A stretch of DNA of 64,000 nucleotides from Nitrosococcus halophilus Nc 4 (GCF_000024725.1 NC_013960.1:2838001-2902000), one strand, 5' to 3'; shown: positions 30,561-40,132, numbered from the stretch's first letter. The notes: a model not told the origin generated them from the sequence alone. Translations and numbers: made by a program.

Positions 30561-30701
30561 GGATGAGCCTCAGGAAGGCGGTGGCTGGGGAACGGCCGGC
30601 ATCAGCTAGCCGAGCTAACCTGTTGAAAACCAAGAGGTGCAGTCGCACTATTTTGGCGTTTAATAATATTATATTTTAGTCAATAACTTCTAGGATTAAT
30701 A

Positions 30702-31658
30702 TCAGCTCACGAGATTACAGGGTTCGCCGTCGAGAAAACTCCGAATATTTTTAGCCACCTGCTGGAGAAGGTGCTGGCGTGCCTCGCGACTGCTCCAAGC
30801 CACATGGGGAGTCAGCAGCAGATTGGGAATATCCGGCGCTAGCAAAGGATTGTCTTGTGGCGGGGGTTCTTGGCTTAAAACATCCACCCCGGCTCCTCCC
30901 AACTGTCCTTCGCGGAGGGCATCAGCGAGGGCTTGTTCATTCACGATCCCGCCCCGGGCGGTATTAATGAGAAGCGCATCAGAACGCATTAAAGCCAATT
31001 CTTCCCGGTCGATTAATCCGGTAGTTTCCGAGGTCAGGGGGCAATGGAGACTGAGGATATCCACTAGGGGGAGTAGTTCTTTGAGGGGAATGCGACCGGG
31101 GCCATTGGGCGTATTCGGTCGTTGCGCCACCAACACGGTCATCCCAAAGGCGGTGGCGATCCGGGCTACTGCCCGGCCTAGCTCACCGTAACCGATGATC
31201 CCAAAGGTTTTTCCTGAAAGCTCCCGGCAGGGGAAGTCCGGTACCGTAAAGTGGGGACTGTGTTGCCAGGCGCCGCTGGTTGCCGCGTGGGTAGTTGCCG
31301 CAAGACGGCGGGTGAGCGCCAAAATCAGCGCAAAGACATGCTCGGCTACGGAGGCGGTGCAATAGCCTCGGACATTGCAGACGGCAATCCCAAGGCGGCG
31401 GGCGGCTTCCAGGTCCACATTGTTGGTTCCCGTGGCGGCGATGCAGACCAATTGTAGATGGGGGGCCTGTTTGAGAATGGCGCCCGTTAGAATGGCTTTG
31501 TTGGTCACCACCACCGTGGCCTGCCGAATGCGGTCGATGATCTCGCTAGTGGTGGAACTGGTCCCGTAATACTTCCACTGGGGGATGACCTTTTCCAGAG
31601 GTGAGAAATCAATATCGGTGGGGTGGACAGTGTCTCGATCAAGGAATACGCCTTGCAT
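30702..31658 (-). CDS. D-2-hydroxyacid dehydrogenase (NAD-dependent)
   Basis: A 318-residue D-isomer-specific 2-hydroxyacid dehydrogenase, close to glycerate/hydroxypyruvate reductases (HprA-like). The NAD-binding motif GIIGYGELGRAVARIA, the DILSLHCPLTSETTGLID segment, and the catalytic Arg (NTARGGIVNEQAL), Glu (AGVDVLSQEPP) and His (LTPHVAWSS) are intact. A role in glycerate or hydroxypyruvate metabolism would fit with glyA in the same region, but the exact substrate cannot be read from the sequence. Confidence 0.88.
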   Translation of the reverse strand: MQGVFLDRDTVHPTDIDFSPLEKVIPQWKYYGTSSTTSEIIDRIRQATVVVTNKAILTGAILKQAPHLQLVCIAATGTNNVDLEAARRLGIAVCNVRGYCTASVAEHVFALILALTRRLAATTHAATSGAWQHSPHFTVPDFPCRELSGKTFGIIGYGELGRAVARIATAFGMTVLVAQRPNTPNGPGRIPLKELLPLVDILSLHCPLTSETTGLIDREELALMRSDALLINTARGGIVNEQALADALREGQLGGAGVDVLSQEPPPQDNPLLAPDIPNLLLTPHVAWSSREARQHLLQQVAKNIRSFLDGEPCNLVS

Positions 31659-31971
31659 ATGCCTTTTGTGCGCCTCACTTTAGTGATGAACTATGGTTGC
31701 TATATCGACTCCCTCAGCCAAATTCTGAAGAATGCCGTCGCTTTCGGTACGATACTCTATGGCTCATAAGCTCATGAAATTTCGTTCCTGGCTAGGGCTA
31801 GTACGGGTACGGAAATTCCTCAATTACATTGAGAGGAAGAGCGCCCGTTGGTAAACTGGCCAGCAGTCGTTAGCCGTTAGTTTGCATTTGACATCATGTC
31901 ATCGGCGAAGCGGTGTTCACGGCCAGGTGGGCGATGGAGTCAAGTTTTGTTAAGTGGGGGTGTTGCAGTCA
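31659..31971. other. Divergent intergenic region, no gene seen
   Basis: This 313-base stretch separates the divergent dehydrogenase and DUF1820 genes. It presumably carries both promoters. No RNA gene, repeat family or conserved operator stands out. Confidence 0.35.
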
Positions 31972-32310
31972 GTGGCTAAAAAACGAGTTTATAGAATCAA
32001 ATTTATTAGTCAAGGCAAGATCTACGAGCTGTTTGCCCGTGAGGTGGGGCAAAGCGCCATGTATGGATTTGTCGAGCTTGGCGAAATCATCTTCGGGGAA
32101 AAATCGGCAGTGGTGGTCGACCCTTCTGAGGAACATTTGAAGACGGAGTTTGCCGGGGTAAAACGAACCTATATTCCCCTTCATGCGGTCTTGCGCATTG
32201 ATGAAGTGGATAAGGAGGGAGTCAACAAAATCACCGAAGCCAGCGATGCCGATAGCAATGTAACTTTCTTTCCCTCGTCTCTTTACCCCCCTGGAAAAGA
32301 TACAAAATAA
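31972..32310 (+). CDS. DUF1820 family protein
   Basis: A 112-residue member of DUF1820, a small gammaproteobacterial family of unknown function. The pattern YRIKFISQGKIYELFAREVG, VVVDPSEEHLKTEFAGVKRT, and IPLHAVLRIDEVDKEG is characteristic. I chose GTG 31972 (MAKKRVYRI) because homologues start with a short basic segment here; an upstream GTG at 31954 would add six residues. The product is predicted cytoplasmic. It converges with the cupin gene, leaving three bases between stop codons. Confidence 0.82.
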   Translation: MAKKRVYRIKFISQGKIYELFAREVGQSAMYGFVELGEIIFGEKSAVVVDPSEEHLKTEFAGVKRTYIPLHAVLRIDEVDKEGVNKITEASDADSNVTFFPSSLYPPGKDTK

Positions 32311-32313
32311 CGG

Positions 32314-32598
32314 TTACTTGAAGGTATAGTGTTTTTTGACGGGGTGATGGACTTCCCAGGTGCAGGACATCCCCGCGGGAAATGTGACCAAATCCCCCTG
32401 GCTTACCTGGAGTGGTTCGCCACCTTCCGGGGTGACGGTCACCGTTCCTTCCAGGAAATAACCGATTTCGGTGCTGTCATAATGCCAGGGAAAAGTAGAA
32501 ATCCCACATTCCCAGGTAGGCCATGAGGTCACTCCTAGCTGTTCTAAGCGTTCTGGGGATGGATGACGTTCTAATTCAATATTTTTATTCTCACTCAT
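32314..32598 (-). CDS. Small cupin-domain protein
   Basis: A single 94-residue cupin of the EutQ-like small subgroup (DUF861-type): TFPWHYDSTEIGYFLEGTVT and GDLVTFPAGMSCTWEVHHPV carry the two cupin motifs. Some of the usual metal ligands are replaced, so a catalytic role is uncertain. Its start overlaps the end of the DUF1992 gene by eight bases, so the two are co-translated. Confidence 0.82.
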   Translation of the reverse strand: MSENKNIELERHPSPERLEQLGVTSWPTWECGISTFPWHYDSTEIGYFLEGTVTVTPEGGEPLQVSQGDLVTFPAGMSCTWEVHHPVKKHYTFK

Positions 32599-32974
32599 CT
32601 TTGTTTCCCTCCTGCAGACGCTGCATAAGCTTTTCGTAATAGTATTGCTCTGTTTGAAGATGACTAGAGGTCCCTCGAAGGGCCGCTATTTTTCCCAGTA
32701 AATAGCTAAGCTTTTTCCGGGCCTCTCGGCGCTCAGTTTCATCTTCGGTGGTGGCTAATAGCTGTTCAATGGTTCGGATCTCTCGGCGGGGCTCTAGCTC
32801 GGGGGGGAGATAGCCCGCGTTTTTTAATATCCGGTAGGCGGCGCGTAGGGATTCGGGCACTAGCCGGTCATCATCAAGGCGTAATGGCCGCCCTTGGCCA
32901 GGGAGATTATCCAGCTCTCCCCGTTCTATGGCCTCTGCAATGCGGGCCTCGGCAATTTTCTCTAGAAGGAGCAT
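32591..32974 (-). CDS. DUF1992 (DnaJ homologue C28-type) protein
   Basis: A 127-residue helical protein of the DUF1992 family, which corresponds to the conserved domain of DNAJC28 but lacks a J domain in bacteria. The opening KIAEARIAEAIERGELDNLP with GQGRPLRLDDD is diagnostic. Function is unknown. An ATG at 32983 would add three residues. It heads a two-gene operon with the cupin and abuts a decayed IS element upstream. Confidence 0.82.
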   Translation of the reverse strand: MLLLEKIAEARIAEAIERGELDNLPGQGRPLRLDDDRLVPESLRAAYRILKNAGYLPPELEPRREIRTIEQLLATTEDETERREARKKLSYLLGKIAALRGTSSHLQTEQYYYEKLMQRLQEGNKDE

Positions 32975-33061
32975 GGCAATCATTTTAGCGCTATTCGCTG
33001 CCTGGCTTCCAATGGCTTTGGAGTTTCGCCATGACTGACTACGGCTCGGTCCCTCCTCACC

Positions 33062-33103
33062 TTGTCAGCCTGACAAATTCGCGTTTCCTCGCGGTCCTCA
33101 GGC
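33062..33103 (-). other. Right-end hairpins of element A (possible guide-RNA scaffold)
   Basis: Just past the tnpB stop codon, TTGTCAG-C-CTGACAA (33062-33076) is a perfect palindrome, and GCCTGA (33068-33073) can alternatively pair with TCAGGC (33098-33103) around a CGCG/CGCG helix. TnpB guide RNAs are made from the 3' end of tnpB plus the right end, so this is where the scaffold would be. Competing helices are typical but not proof. Confidence 0.4.
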
Positions 33104-33108
33104 GGTGG

Positions 33109-34279
33109 CTAGGCCACGGCCCTTGGGGTCTTTACCTCTCCACGCGCTTTATCGGTTCCGGCGCTCCCCGCCGTACCCAACCTCAACACATTTTTGGCCG
33201 CGTTAATGTCCCGGTCGTGGGTAGCGCCACAGCTACAGGTCCACTCGCGAACTTTGAGCGGCATGGACTCTTGCGCTGTGCCGTGTACCCAGAGCACGTC
33301 TTGCTGGTGGGCGCCCAACGGTCCACGATAAACACTTCTCGGCCATACCATGCGGCTTTATATTCAATTTGCCGCCTGAGTTCATACAGCCTGCAATCCG
33401 CAACGGCTTTACTCAGGCGACGATTTCTCAACATCCCTTTGATGTTCAAATCCTCCAGACAGATTACTGGGTTCTCGTTAATCAGCTTGGAGGATTGCTG
33501 GTGCAGAAAATCCCGGCGGCTATCGGCTATCCGGGCATGAATGCGGGCTACGCGCTGCTGCTGCCGGCGGCGACGCTGAGCGCCTTTTCTCTTCTTGCTC
33601 AATCGACGCTGCGCCCGTTTCAATTGCCGGGCATAGTGGTCGGTGTATTTGGGCGCGCCGGACTTATACCCCTCGGAGGTGATGACCACATCCTCGACGC
33701 CCAATCCTTGACGCCCACATCCACGCCAATCGCGTTCCTTCGCACAGGCAAGGGGAGAACGGCTACCTCGCAGGCCATGCTGACGAAATAACGGCCAGCG
33801 GGGTCTTTGCTGACCGTGACCATTTTGGGGAGACCCCCCACATTCCGGGACCACTTGAGCTTAAGCGCCCCGAGTTTGGGCAGCTTCAAAAACTTACTTT
33901 CAGCGTTAAAGTTCTTTTCTACATGGCGTTGGTCCAGTTGGTAGCGTACCGATTGCGTTTGGTGGCGTTTCTTAAATCGTGGGTATTTCGCCCGGCCCGC
34001 AAAGAAATGCTTGAACGCCTTGGCTTGGTCAATCGGCTTTTGGGTATGGCAACTGGCGGTGGCTTCACTCAGCCAGGGGCACGCCGTCTTTTTCAGTGCC
34101 GTCAATTGGCGGCTAAGACAGATAGTGTTCAGCGACTCGCCCTGCTCTTGATACGCCTTCGTTCGGGTCTCCAACGCCCAATTTCACACATAGCGGGCAT
34201 GGCCGAATTCAATGGCCAATTGCCGCTTTTGCTGGGGTGTGGGGTAAAACCTGAATTTGTAGGCCCGTTGTGTTACCAT
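33109..34279 (-). pseudogene. TnpB-type RNA-guided nuclease pseudogene
   Basis: The full-length family pattern is present but broken. It starts MVTQRAYKFRFYPTPQQKRQ at 34279. The codon after RYV is TGA, where element B has TGG, so this is a nonsense change. The frame continues (NWALETRTKAY ... VDVGVK), then shifts near 33710, where a GGCGTC-type duplication is visible. The next piece carries VICLEDLNIKGM with the RuvC Glu. A further shift near the zinc-finger region (KTCSG versus WTCSCGATHDRDINAAKNV) completes the damage; the final RuvC Asp is in DRDINAAKN. TnpB cuts DNA under omega/re-RNA guidance, but this copy cannot make a functional protein. Confidence 0.85.
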
Positions 34280-34313
34280 AATGCGATAGTATTGCAAATG
34301 AATGGTCACGTCA

Positions 34314-34466
34314 ATGGCAAGAGAAATGCTGAATGTCCGCATCGACTCAGAGCTGAAGCGGCAATTACAGGAATTAGCGAAAAGAGAAAACCGAACCCTG
34401 TCGAACCTGGTCGAAACGGTGCTCGCCAACTACGCGAAACGCGAATTGATGGCAAAACGCAAGTAA
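34314..34466 (+). CDS. RHH (CopG-like) microprotein divergent from tnpB
   Basis: A 50-codon gene: MAREMLNVRIDSELKRQLQE then LAKRENRTLSNLVETVLANY. This is a textbook ribbon-helix-helix fold: an N-terminal beta strand (LNVRID) and two helices split by NRTLSN. It starts 35 bases from the divergent tnpB start, so it is well placed to bind the shared promoter region. A clear homolog with the same spacing and orientation lies in element B (45678-45818). An in-frame ATG at 34302 would add four residues. It may repress tnpB or be an antitoxin-like remnant. No partner toxin is visible. Confidence 0.75.
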   Translation: MAREMLNVRIDSELKRQLQELAKRENRTLSNLVETVLANYAKRELMAKRK

Positions 34467-34624
34467 TCGGCCCTCGCGCTCGACGCTCCGCTTCACTTCA
34501 CTTCGCACTCTCGCTAGGGGGGCGTCGTGCGTCCATGCACTCCTTCAAAGCAATTTTTGCGGCCTGGGACGCCATGGATTACACTCCTACCCGTAGTCAA
34601 TTCGAATGGCCTGGGAGAGAGACC

Positions 34625-35938
34625 ATGAGACCGCGCCAGGATGCAGTTGAATTAAAAGAAAGAGAACAGAACATTGGGGAGAAGTATGCCCACCTCATGC
34701 GGCGCTACCGGCAGGTGCGTCAGCTCAGTGAAACCCTATGCCAGCCCTTGGAGAGCGAGGACTATGTGATTCAGACCATGCCGGATGTGAGTCCACCTAA
34801 GTGGCATTTGGCCCATAGTAGCTGGTTTTTCGAAAACTTTATTTTGATCCCCCAATTAAAGGACTATCAACCCTTCCATCCCGCTTATGGCTATTTATTC
34901 AACTCCTACTACGAGACCGTGGGACAGTTTTGGCCTCGTCCCCAGCGGGGGTTGTTGTCCCGTCCCACGGTGGCTGAGGTGTATGAGTATCGCCGCCACG
35001 TGGATAGGGAGATGGCGCGCCTAGCAGAAAATTTGGAGCCAGAGGAATGGGCAACCCTCGCTCCTCTGGTTGAACTGGGACTTCACCATGAACAGCAGCA
35101 CCAGGAGCTGCTCCTAACTGATCTTAAACATATCTTTGCCCTTAACCCCCTCCGTCCTGTCTACCAGGAGCCGGCTATCCCTAAACCTCGGGGGGTCGGA
35201 GAAAGTGGGAATTTGGAATGGTATGAGTATGAAGGAGGACAACATGCCCTGGGGCATGGGGGCAAAGGTTTTGCCTACGACAATGAAGGGCCGAACCACC
35301 AGGTTTACCTGCGCGATTTCCGCTTGGCCTCTCGCCTTGTGACCAACGGGGAGTATTTGGCGTTTATGGAAGCAGGGGGGTATGAAGAGCCTCGCTATTG
35401 GCTCTCCGATGGTTGGTCTGCGGTACGCCAACAGGGTTGGCAGGCCCCCCTCTATTGGGAACAGCGGGATGAGGATTGGTGGCAGATGACTCTTAATGGG
35501 ATGCAGCCTGTTCAGAAAGACGCTCCGGTTTGTCACCTTAGTTACTATGAAGCGGATGCCTATGCCCGTTGGGCTGGCTATCGGCTGCCTACGGAAGCTG
35601 AATGGGAAGTGGCGGCACGGACCCTGCCATGCCAAGGCAACTTCTTGGATTCAGGGGCCTTACAGCCGCTGCCTGCACCCTCGGCAGAGAATGCCCCCGT
35701 GCAAATGTTTGGGGATGTGTGGGAGTGGACGGCAAGTCCCTATGCGCCCTACCCCGGCTACCGTCCCTCCGAGGGCGCCATCGGTGAGTACAATGGCAAG
35801 TTTATGTGCAACCAAATGGTGTTACGAGGTGGATCCTGCGTGAGTTCCCGTGACCATCTACGTGCTTCTTACCGGAATTTCTTCCCCCCCTATGCCCGCT
35901 GGCAATTCACGGGCCTTCGATTGGCGGATGATACATGA
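34625..35938 (+). CDS. egtB: Ergothioneine biosynthesis sulfoxide synthase EgtB
   Basis: EgtB is the non-haem iron enzyme that joins trimethylhistidine (hercynine) to a thiol donor with O2. The DinB-like N-terminal half has the iron ligands in WHLAHSSWFFENFIL and HHEQQHQELLLTD. The C-terminal formylglycine-generating-type half ends QMVLRGGSCVSSRDHLRASY then RNFFPPYARWQFTGLRLA. I chose ATG 34625 (437 aa), which follows GGGAGAGAG; longer frames run into IS element A. It overlaps egtD (ATGA). The donor could be gamma-glutamylcysteine or cysteine; no egtA or egtC is adjacent. Confidence 0.92.
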   Translation: MRPRQDAVELKEREQNIGEKYAHLMRRYRQVRQLSETLCQPLESEDYVIQTMPDVSPPKWHLAHSSWFFENFILIPQLKDYQPFHPAYGYLFNSYYETVGQFWPRPQRGLLSRPTVAEVYEYRRHVDREMARLAENLEPEEWATLAPLVELGLHHEQQHQELLLTDLKHIFALNPLRPVYQEPAIPKPRGVGESGNLEWYEYEGGQHALGHGGKGFAYDNEGPNHQVYLRDFRLASRLVTNGEYLAFMEAGGYEEPRYWLSDGWSAVRQQGWQAPLYWEQRDEDWWQMTLNGMQPVQKDAPVCHLSYYEADAYARWAGYRLPTEAEWEVAARTLPCQGNFLDSGALQPLPAPSAENAPVQMFGDVWEWTASPYAPYPGYRPSEGAIGEYNGKFMCNQMVLRGGSCVSSRDHLRASYRNFFPPYARWQFTGLRLADDT

Positions 35939-36912
35939 AATCGTTGCTCTCTAACCAAACGCCGCGGGAACCTGTTTTCCACGATTACCGGCCGGAACCA
36001 GTCCGGTTCCGGGAAGATGTTCTCTCTGGATTGGTCAAGAACCAGCGGCGGATTCCCCCTAAGTATTTTTATGATCAGACCGGCTCTCGCCTTTTCGATG
36101 CCATCTGTCAATTGCCCGAATATTATCCTACCCGTACAGAAATCGGGCTGCTGAAGCAATATGGGGCAGAAATGGCCGAGTATATGGGCGAGGGTAGTGT
36201 CCTGGTGGAGTTTGGCAGTGGCAGTAGCCTCAAGATTCGGCTGCTTCTTAATGCGTTGCAGCCAGCAGCTTATTTGCCCATTGATATCTCCCGGGAACAT
36301 CTTTTTGATTCTGCTAGAGAGTTGGCCGAGGAGTATCCCCTGGTGGCCGTTCATGCCATTTGCGCCGACTATACCCGCCCCTTGGTGTTACCCGAGGGGT
36401 TTGCCGGCAAGCCCAATGGGGGCTTCTTTCCCGGCTCGAGTATTGGCAACTTCGAGCCAGAAGAAGCTCGCCAATTCCTAGAACGGATAGCAACCCTGCT
36501 AGGATCGGGGAGTGGGCTGCTCATCGGTGTGGATTTAAAGAAGGAGATTGCGTTGCTCAATGCCGCTTATAACGATAGCCAAGGTATTACGGCGGCTTTC
36601 AATTTGAACCTCTTGCAGCGCATTAACCGGGAACTGGAGGGGAATTTTGACCTGGCCAGTTTTGAACATCATGCCCTTTACAATGCGGCCGAGGGGCGGG
36701 TAGAAATGCACCTGGTCAGCCGGAAAAAACAGGCGGTGACGGTGAGCGGCCAAGTCTTCGAGTTCCAAGCTGGAGAAACCCTCCATACCGAGAATTCCTA
36801 TAAGTACACCATTGAAGAGTTCCAACAACTGGCAAGCTCGGCGGGGTTTCAGCCGCGGCGGGTTTGGACCGATCCGCAAGACCTATTCAGCGTCCATTAT
36901 CTTAGCCTCTAG
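35935..36912 (+). CDS. egtD: L-histidine N-alpha-methyltransferase EgtD
   Basis: EgtD trimethylates histidine to hercynine using three S-adenosylmethionine molecules. The 325-residue protein has the family opening (VLSGLVKNQRRIPPKYFYDQ, TGSRLFDAICQLPEYYPTRT), the SAM-binding VEFGSGSSLKIRLLLNAL, and FPGSSIGNFEPEEA. Translational coupling with egtB makes a compact two-gene ergothioneine operon, as in many proteobacteria. Confidence 0.94.
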   Translation: MKSLLSNQTPREPVFHDYRPEPVRFREDVLSGLVKNQRRIPPKYFYDQTGSRLFDAICQLPEYYPTRTEIGLLKQYGAEMAEYMGEGSVLVEFGSGSSLKIRLLLNALQPAAYLPIDISREHLFDSARELAEEYPLVAVHAICADYTRPLVLPEGFAGKPNGGFFPGSSIGNFEPEEARQFLERIATLLGSGSGLLIGVDLKKEIALLNAAYNDSQGITAAFNLNLLQRINRELEGNFDLASFEHHALYNAAEGRVEMHLVSRKKQAVTVSGQVFEFQAGETLHTENSYKYTIEEFQQLASSAGFQPRRVWTDPQDLFSVHYLSL

Positions 36913-37028
36913 TCGGGGGAGATGGGCGGGGCTAAGGGGAGAGGAAGGCCGATTCAGCGTCGTTATTTTCCCTAAAAGTACGTTAAAATGAGAGGCTTTA
37001 TCTAGAAATTGCAGCACTAGGACAGTCC

Positions 37029-38282
37029 ATGTACAGCAAAGAGATGCGTATTGCCGGTTACGATGAAGAGCTCGAGGTCGCCCTTGCCAATGAAGCACGG
37101 CGGCAGGAAGAGCATATCGAATTGATTGCTTCGGAGAATTATGTCAGTCCTCGGGTCTTGGAAGCCCAGGGGTCTGTATTGACCAACAAGTATGCGGAAG
37201 GCTATCCCGGCAAGCGGTATTATGGGGGTTGTGAATATGTGGATGTGGCGGAGCGGTTAGCCATTGAACGGGTTAAAGTGCTGTTTGGAGCCGATTACGC
37301 CAATGTCCAGCCCCATTCGGGATCCCAGGCCAATGCCGCTGCCTGCCTGGCTCTACTCGAGCCGGGGGATACGCTCATGGGGATGAGCCTTGCCCATGGC
37401 GGACACCTGACCCATGGCGCTAAGGTCAATTTTTCAGGCCAAGTCTTTAACGCGGTCCAGTTCGGGGTGGATACGGACACGGGCCTTATCGATTATGATG
37501 AAGTCGAGCGGTTGGCGAAGGCCCACCGACCTAAAATTATCATTGCCGGTTTTACTGCTTACTCCCGAATTGTTGATTGGCAACGTTTTCGGGAGATTGC
37601 CGACTCGGTGGGAGCTTACCTTTTAGCGGATATTGCCCATGTGGCGGGGATGATTGCAGCGGGGATTTATCCTAACCCGGTTCAAATTGCCGATGTGACT
37701 ACCAGCACGACCCATAAAACCTTACGGGGTCCCCGCTCGGGGCTGATTTTGGCCAAGGCCAATCCCGAGATTGAGAAAAAACTCAATTCCAAGGTTTTCC
37801 CCGGCATGCAGGGAGGACCTTTAATGCATATCATCGCGGCTAAGGCGGTGGCCTTTAAAGAGGCCATGGAGCCGGCATTTAAGGATTATCAGCGGCAAGT
37901 TGTTCGCAATGCCCAGACAATGGCGGAAAGTATCCAGTCGCGGGGCTATAAAATTGTTTCCGGGGGTACAGACAGCCACCTATTTTTAGTGGATCTCATT
38001 GATAAGGGCCTTACCGGCAAGGCTGCGGATGCGGCCTTGGGGCGGGCTAATATCACCGTGAATAAAAACACGGTCCCCAACGATCCCCAGTCTCCATTCG
38101 TGACCAGTGGAATTCGTATTGGGAGCCCGGCGATGACTACCCGCGGTTTTAAGGAGGCGGAAGTCCAGGAGGTGGCAGGGTGGATTTGCGACGTGCTGGA
38201 TGATATCGAAAATGAGACCGTAATTGCGAACACGAAAGAGAAGGTATTGGCCCTCTGCGCTCGCTTTCCGGTCTATGGTTAG
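37029..38282 (+). CDS. glyA: Serine hydroxymethyltransferase
   Basis: GlyA interconverts serine and glycine while charging tetrahydrofolate with a one-carbon unit. 417 residues, as in E. coli. [20 protein letters not shown], the [12 protein letters not shown] motif and the PLP lysine in [15 protein letters not shown] are conserved. It starts a cluster glyA-nrdR-ribD-ribE-ribBA that is conserved in many gammaproteobacteria. nrdR follows after 14 bases. Confidence 0.96.
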   Translation: MYSKEMRIAGYDEELEVALANEARRQEEHIELIASENYVSPRVLEAQGSVLTNKYAEGYPGKRYYGGCEYVDVAERLAIERVKVLFGADYANVQPHSGSQANAAACLALLEPGDTLMGMSLAHGGHLTHGAKVNFSGQVFNAVQFGVDTDTGLIDYDEVERLAKAHRPKIIIAGFTAYSRIVDWQRFREIADSVGAYLLADIAHVAGMIAAGIYPNPVQIADVTTSTTHKTLRGPRSGLILAKANPEIEKKLNSKVFPGMQGGPLMHIIAAKAVAFKEAMEPAFKDYQRQVVRNAQTMAESIQSRGYKIVSGGTDSHLFLVDLIDKGLTGKAADAALGRANITVNKNTVPNDPQSPFVTSGIRIGSPAMTTRGFKEAEVQEVAGWICDVLDDIENETVIANTKEKVLALCARFPVYG

Positions 38283-38296
38283 AGGCTAAGGCAGCG

Positions 38297-38821
38297 ATGC
38301 ATTGTCCCTTTTGCGGGGCAGGAGACACCAAGGTCATCGATTCCCGTCTCGCCAATGAGGGCGATGCCATCCGTCGCCGCCGGGAATGCCAGGTGTGTAG
38401 TGAGCGCTTTACGACCTACGAGACTCCAGAACTCGCCCTGCCCCGCATCATCAAGCGCAACGGGACTCGGGAGCCGTTTCAGGAAGGCAAACTGCGGGCC
38501 GGTGTCCTCCGGGCGGTGGAAAAACGTCCCGTCGGCACCGAGAGGGTGGAGGCCGCTATCCGCCGTATTGTGCGCCGTTTGCGGGCGAGCGGTGAGCGGG
38601 AGTTAGACTCTCAGGTGCTGGGCGAGTGGGTCATGGATGAATTACGCCACTTGGATGAGGTGGCTTATGTCCGCTTTGCTTCGGTTTATCGCCGCTTTCA
38701 AGACGTTCAGGCTTTTCGGGAAGAAATTGAACGCTTGGAGCAAGCGCTGTCACCGGCGGAAAAGGCCGCCCAGTTATCTTTGCTCCTCGACGAGAAATCT
38801 CTGGTGAATAAATCGGACTAG
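38297..38821 (+). CDS. nrdR: Transcriptional repressor NrdR
   Basis: NrdR senses nucleotide levels through an ATP-cone and represses ribonucleotide reductase genes. The N-terminal zinc ribbon ([29 protein letters not shown]) and the ATP-cone ([20 protein letters not shown]) are complete. At 174 residues it has a slightly long acidic tail. It lies directly downstream of glyA in one transcription unit. Confidence 0.95.
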   Translation: MHCPFCGAGDTKVIDSRLANEGDAIRRRRECQVCSERFTTYETPELALPRIIKRNGTREPFQEGKLRAGVLRAVEKRPVGTERVEAAIRRIVRRLRASGERELDSQVLGEWVMDELRHLDEVAYVRFASVYRRFQDVQAFREEIERLEQALSPAEKAAQLSLLLDEKSLVNKSD

Positions 38822-38952
38822 CAGGGCTATTTTTCCATCTTCCTCTAACGATGACCTTACGCCAGGACAAAGAGTGGGGACTTTGCTTTTATTGTAGTGG
38901 CAATCAGCGGCTTTTCTAGTGCAATATCCACGTTAAGACTTTTGCCTTTGGC

Positions 38953-40074
38953 GTGGAGCAGGTGAACGATAGAGCGTACATGGCCCGGGCTCTGAAGCTG
39001 GCCTGGCGGGGTTTATTCACCACTGACCCTAATCCCCGGGTGGGTTGTGTCTTGGTGCGTGCCGGCGAGATCGTGGGGGAGGGCTGGCATCAATGGGCCG
39101 GCGATGCCCACGCGGAAGTCAATGCCTTGCGCCAGGCGGATGTCCGGGCTCGGGGGGCCACCTGTTATGTCACCTTAGAGCCCTGCTGTCATCGGGGTCG
39201 AACCCCTCCCTGCACTGAGGCACTCATTGAAGCAGGCGTTGTTCGAGTGGTTGCCGCCATGCGAGATCCTAATCCCAAAGTTGCCGGCCAGGGGCTAGCG
39301 CAGCTTAGGGAGGCCGGTCTCCAAGTGGAATACGGATTGCTTCAGGAAGAAGCCCAGGCCCTTAACCCTGGGTTTGTGCAACGTCTGGTTCAAGGCCGTC
39401 CCTGGGTGCGCTGTAAGTTGGCCATGAGTTTGGATGGAGCTACAGCGCTGGCTTCTGGAGAGAGCCGTTGGATTACCGCTCCCCCTGCCCGTCGTGATGT
39501 GCAACGGTGGCGCGCCCGCAGTTCAGCGATTTTGACGGGGATAGGGACTGTCATTGGAGATGATCCTGCCCTCAACGTCCGCTATGAAGAATTGCAAAAT
39601 GAGGTGCCACCGGGGTTTGACCGCCAACCTTGGCGAGTCATATTGGACCGGAAATTGGCTATTTCGGAGAAGGCCCGGTTGCTCTCGCTGCCGGGGCCGG
39701 TACTGATTGCCTGTGCCGATGGGGAGCAGCCGAAAGCGGAGTCTTTACGCTCTAAGGGCGCGGAAGTGATCAGCCTTCCGGTGGCTTCCGAGGGGTTGGA
39801 TCTTAAGGCCCTGATGGCCGTTCTGGCCGCACGGGAAATCAATGAACTCCATGTGGAGTGTGGTGCGCGGCTGGCAGGGTCGCTGCTCCAGGCTGGTTTA
39901 ATGGATGAACTCGTACTGTATATCGCCCCCAAATTGATGGGGGAGGCCTCTTTAGGGTTGTTGCGGCTGCCCGGTATCCAGACCATGGAGGATTGTATTC
40001 AGGTAGACATCAAAGAAATACGGGCAGTCGGCCGGGATTGGCGGCTAGTGGCCAAAATACTCCCTAAAGGGTGA
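38953..40074 (+). CDS. ribD: Bifunctional pyrimidine deaminase/reductase RibD
   Basis: RibD performs steps two and three of riboflavin synthesis. The N-terminal deaminase has the zinc motif DAHAEVNAL and TLEPCCHRGRTPPCTEALIE; the C-terminal reductase has KLAMSLDGATALASGESRWI and HVECGARLAGSLL. 373 residues. The GTG at 38953 is the first start after the nrdR spacer; another GTG at 38962 would remove three residues and sits nearer a GGAG. No FMN riboswitch is apparent in the 131-base spacer before the gene. Confidence 0.93.
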   Translation: MEQVNDRAYMARALKLAWRGLFTTDPNPRVGCVLVRAGEIVGEGWHQWAGDAHAEVNALRQADVRARGATCYVTLEPCCHRGRTPPCTEALIEAGVVRVVAAMRDPNPKVAGQGLAQLREAGLQVEYGLLQEEAQALNPGFVQRLVQGRPWVRCKLAMSLDGATALASGESRWITAPPARRDVQRWRARSSAILTGIGTVIGDDPALNVRYEELQNEVPPGFDRQPWRVILDRKLAISEKARLLSLPGPVLIACADGEQPKAESLRSKGAEVISLPVASEGLDLKALMAVLAAREINELHVECGARLAGSLLQAGLMDELVLYIAPKLMGEASLGLLRLPGIQTMEDCIQVDIKEIRAVGRDWRLVAKILPKG

Positions 40075-40132
40075 GTTATGTCCCCAGCTAAAAATTGGAA
40101 TTGAAATTCATAAGAGGTAGGTAGAGAAAACC

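Larger units (their letters stand above)
33040..34548 (-). mobile_element. IS200/IS605-type (tnpB-only) element A, decayed
   Basis: The element contains a tnpB pseudogene and a divergent RHH microgene. The left end (RHH side) is set by comparing with element B at 45606: similarity runs through CGCTCG...GCACTCTCGCT...GGCGTCG to CTCCTTCAA, ending near 34548. A subterminal hairpin pairs CGACGC (34481-34486) with GCGTCG (34522-34527), as expected for these single-strand transposons. The right end has hairpins at 33062-33103; the exact tip is uncertain. No tnpA is present, so it depends on a helper. Confidence 0.65.

Noticed and set aside
38822-38952. FMN riboswitch before ribD
   Set aside because: The spacer is only 131 bases and none of the conserved FMN-element helices or GC-rich junction motifs is visible.
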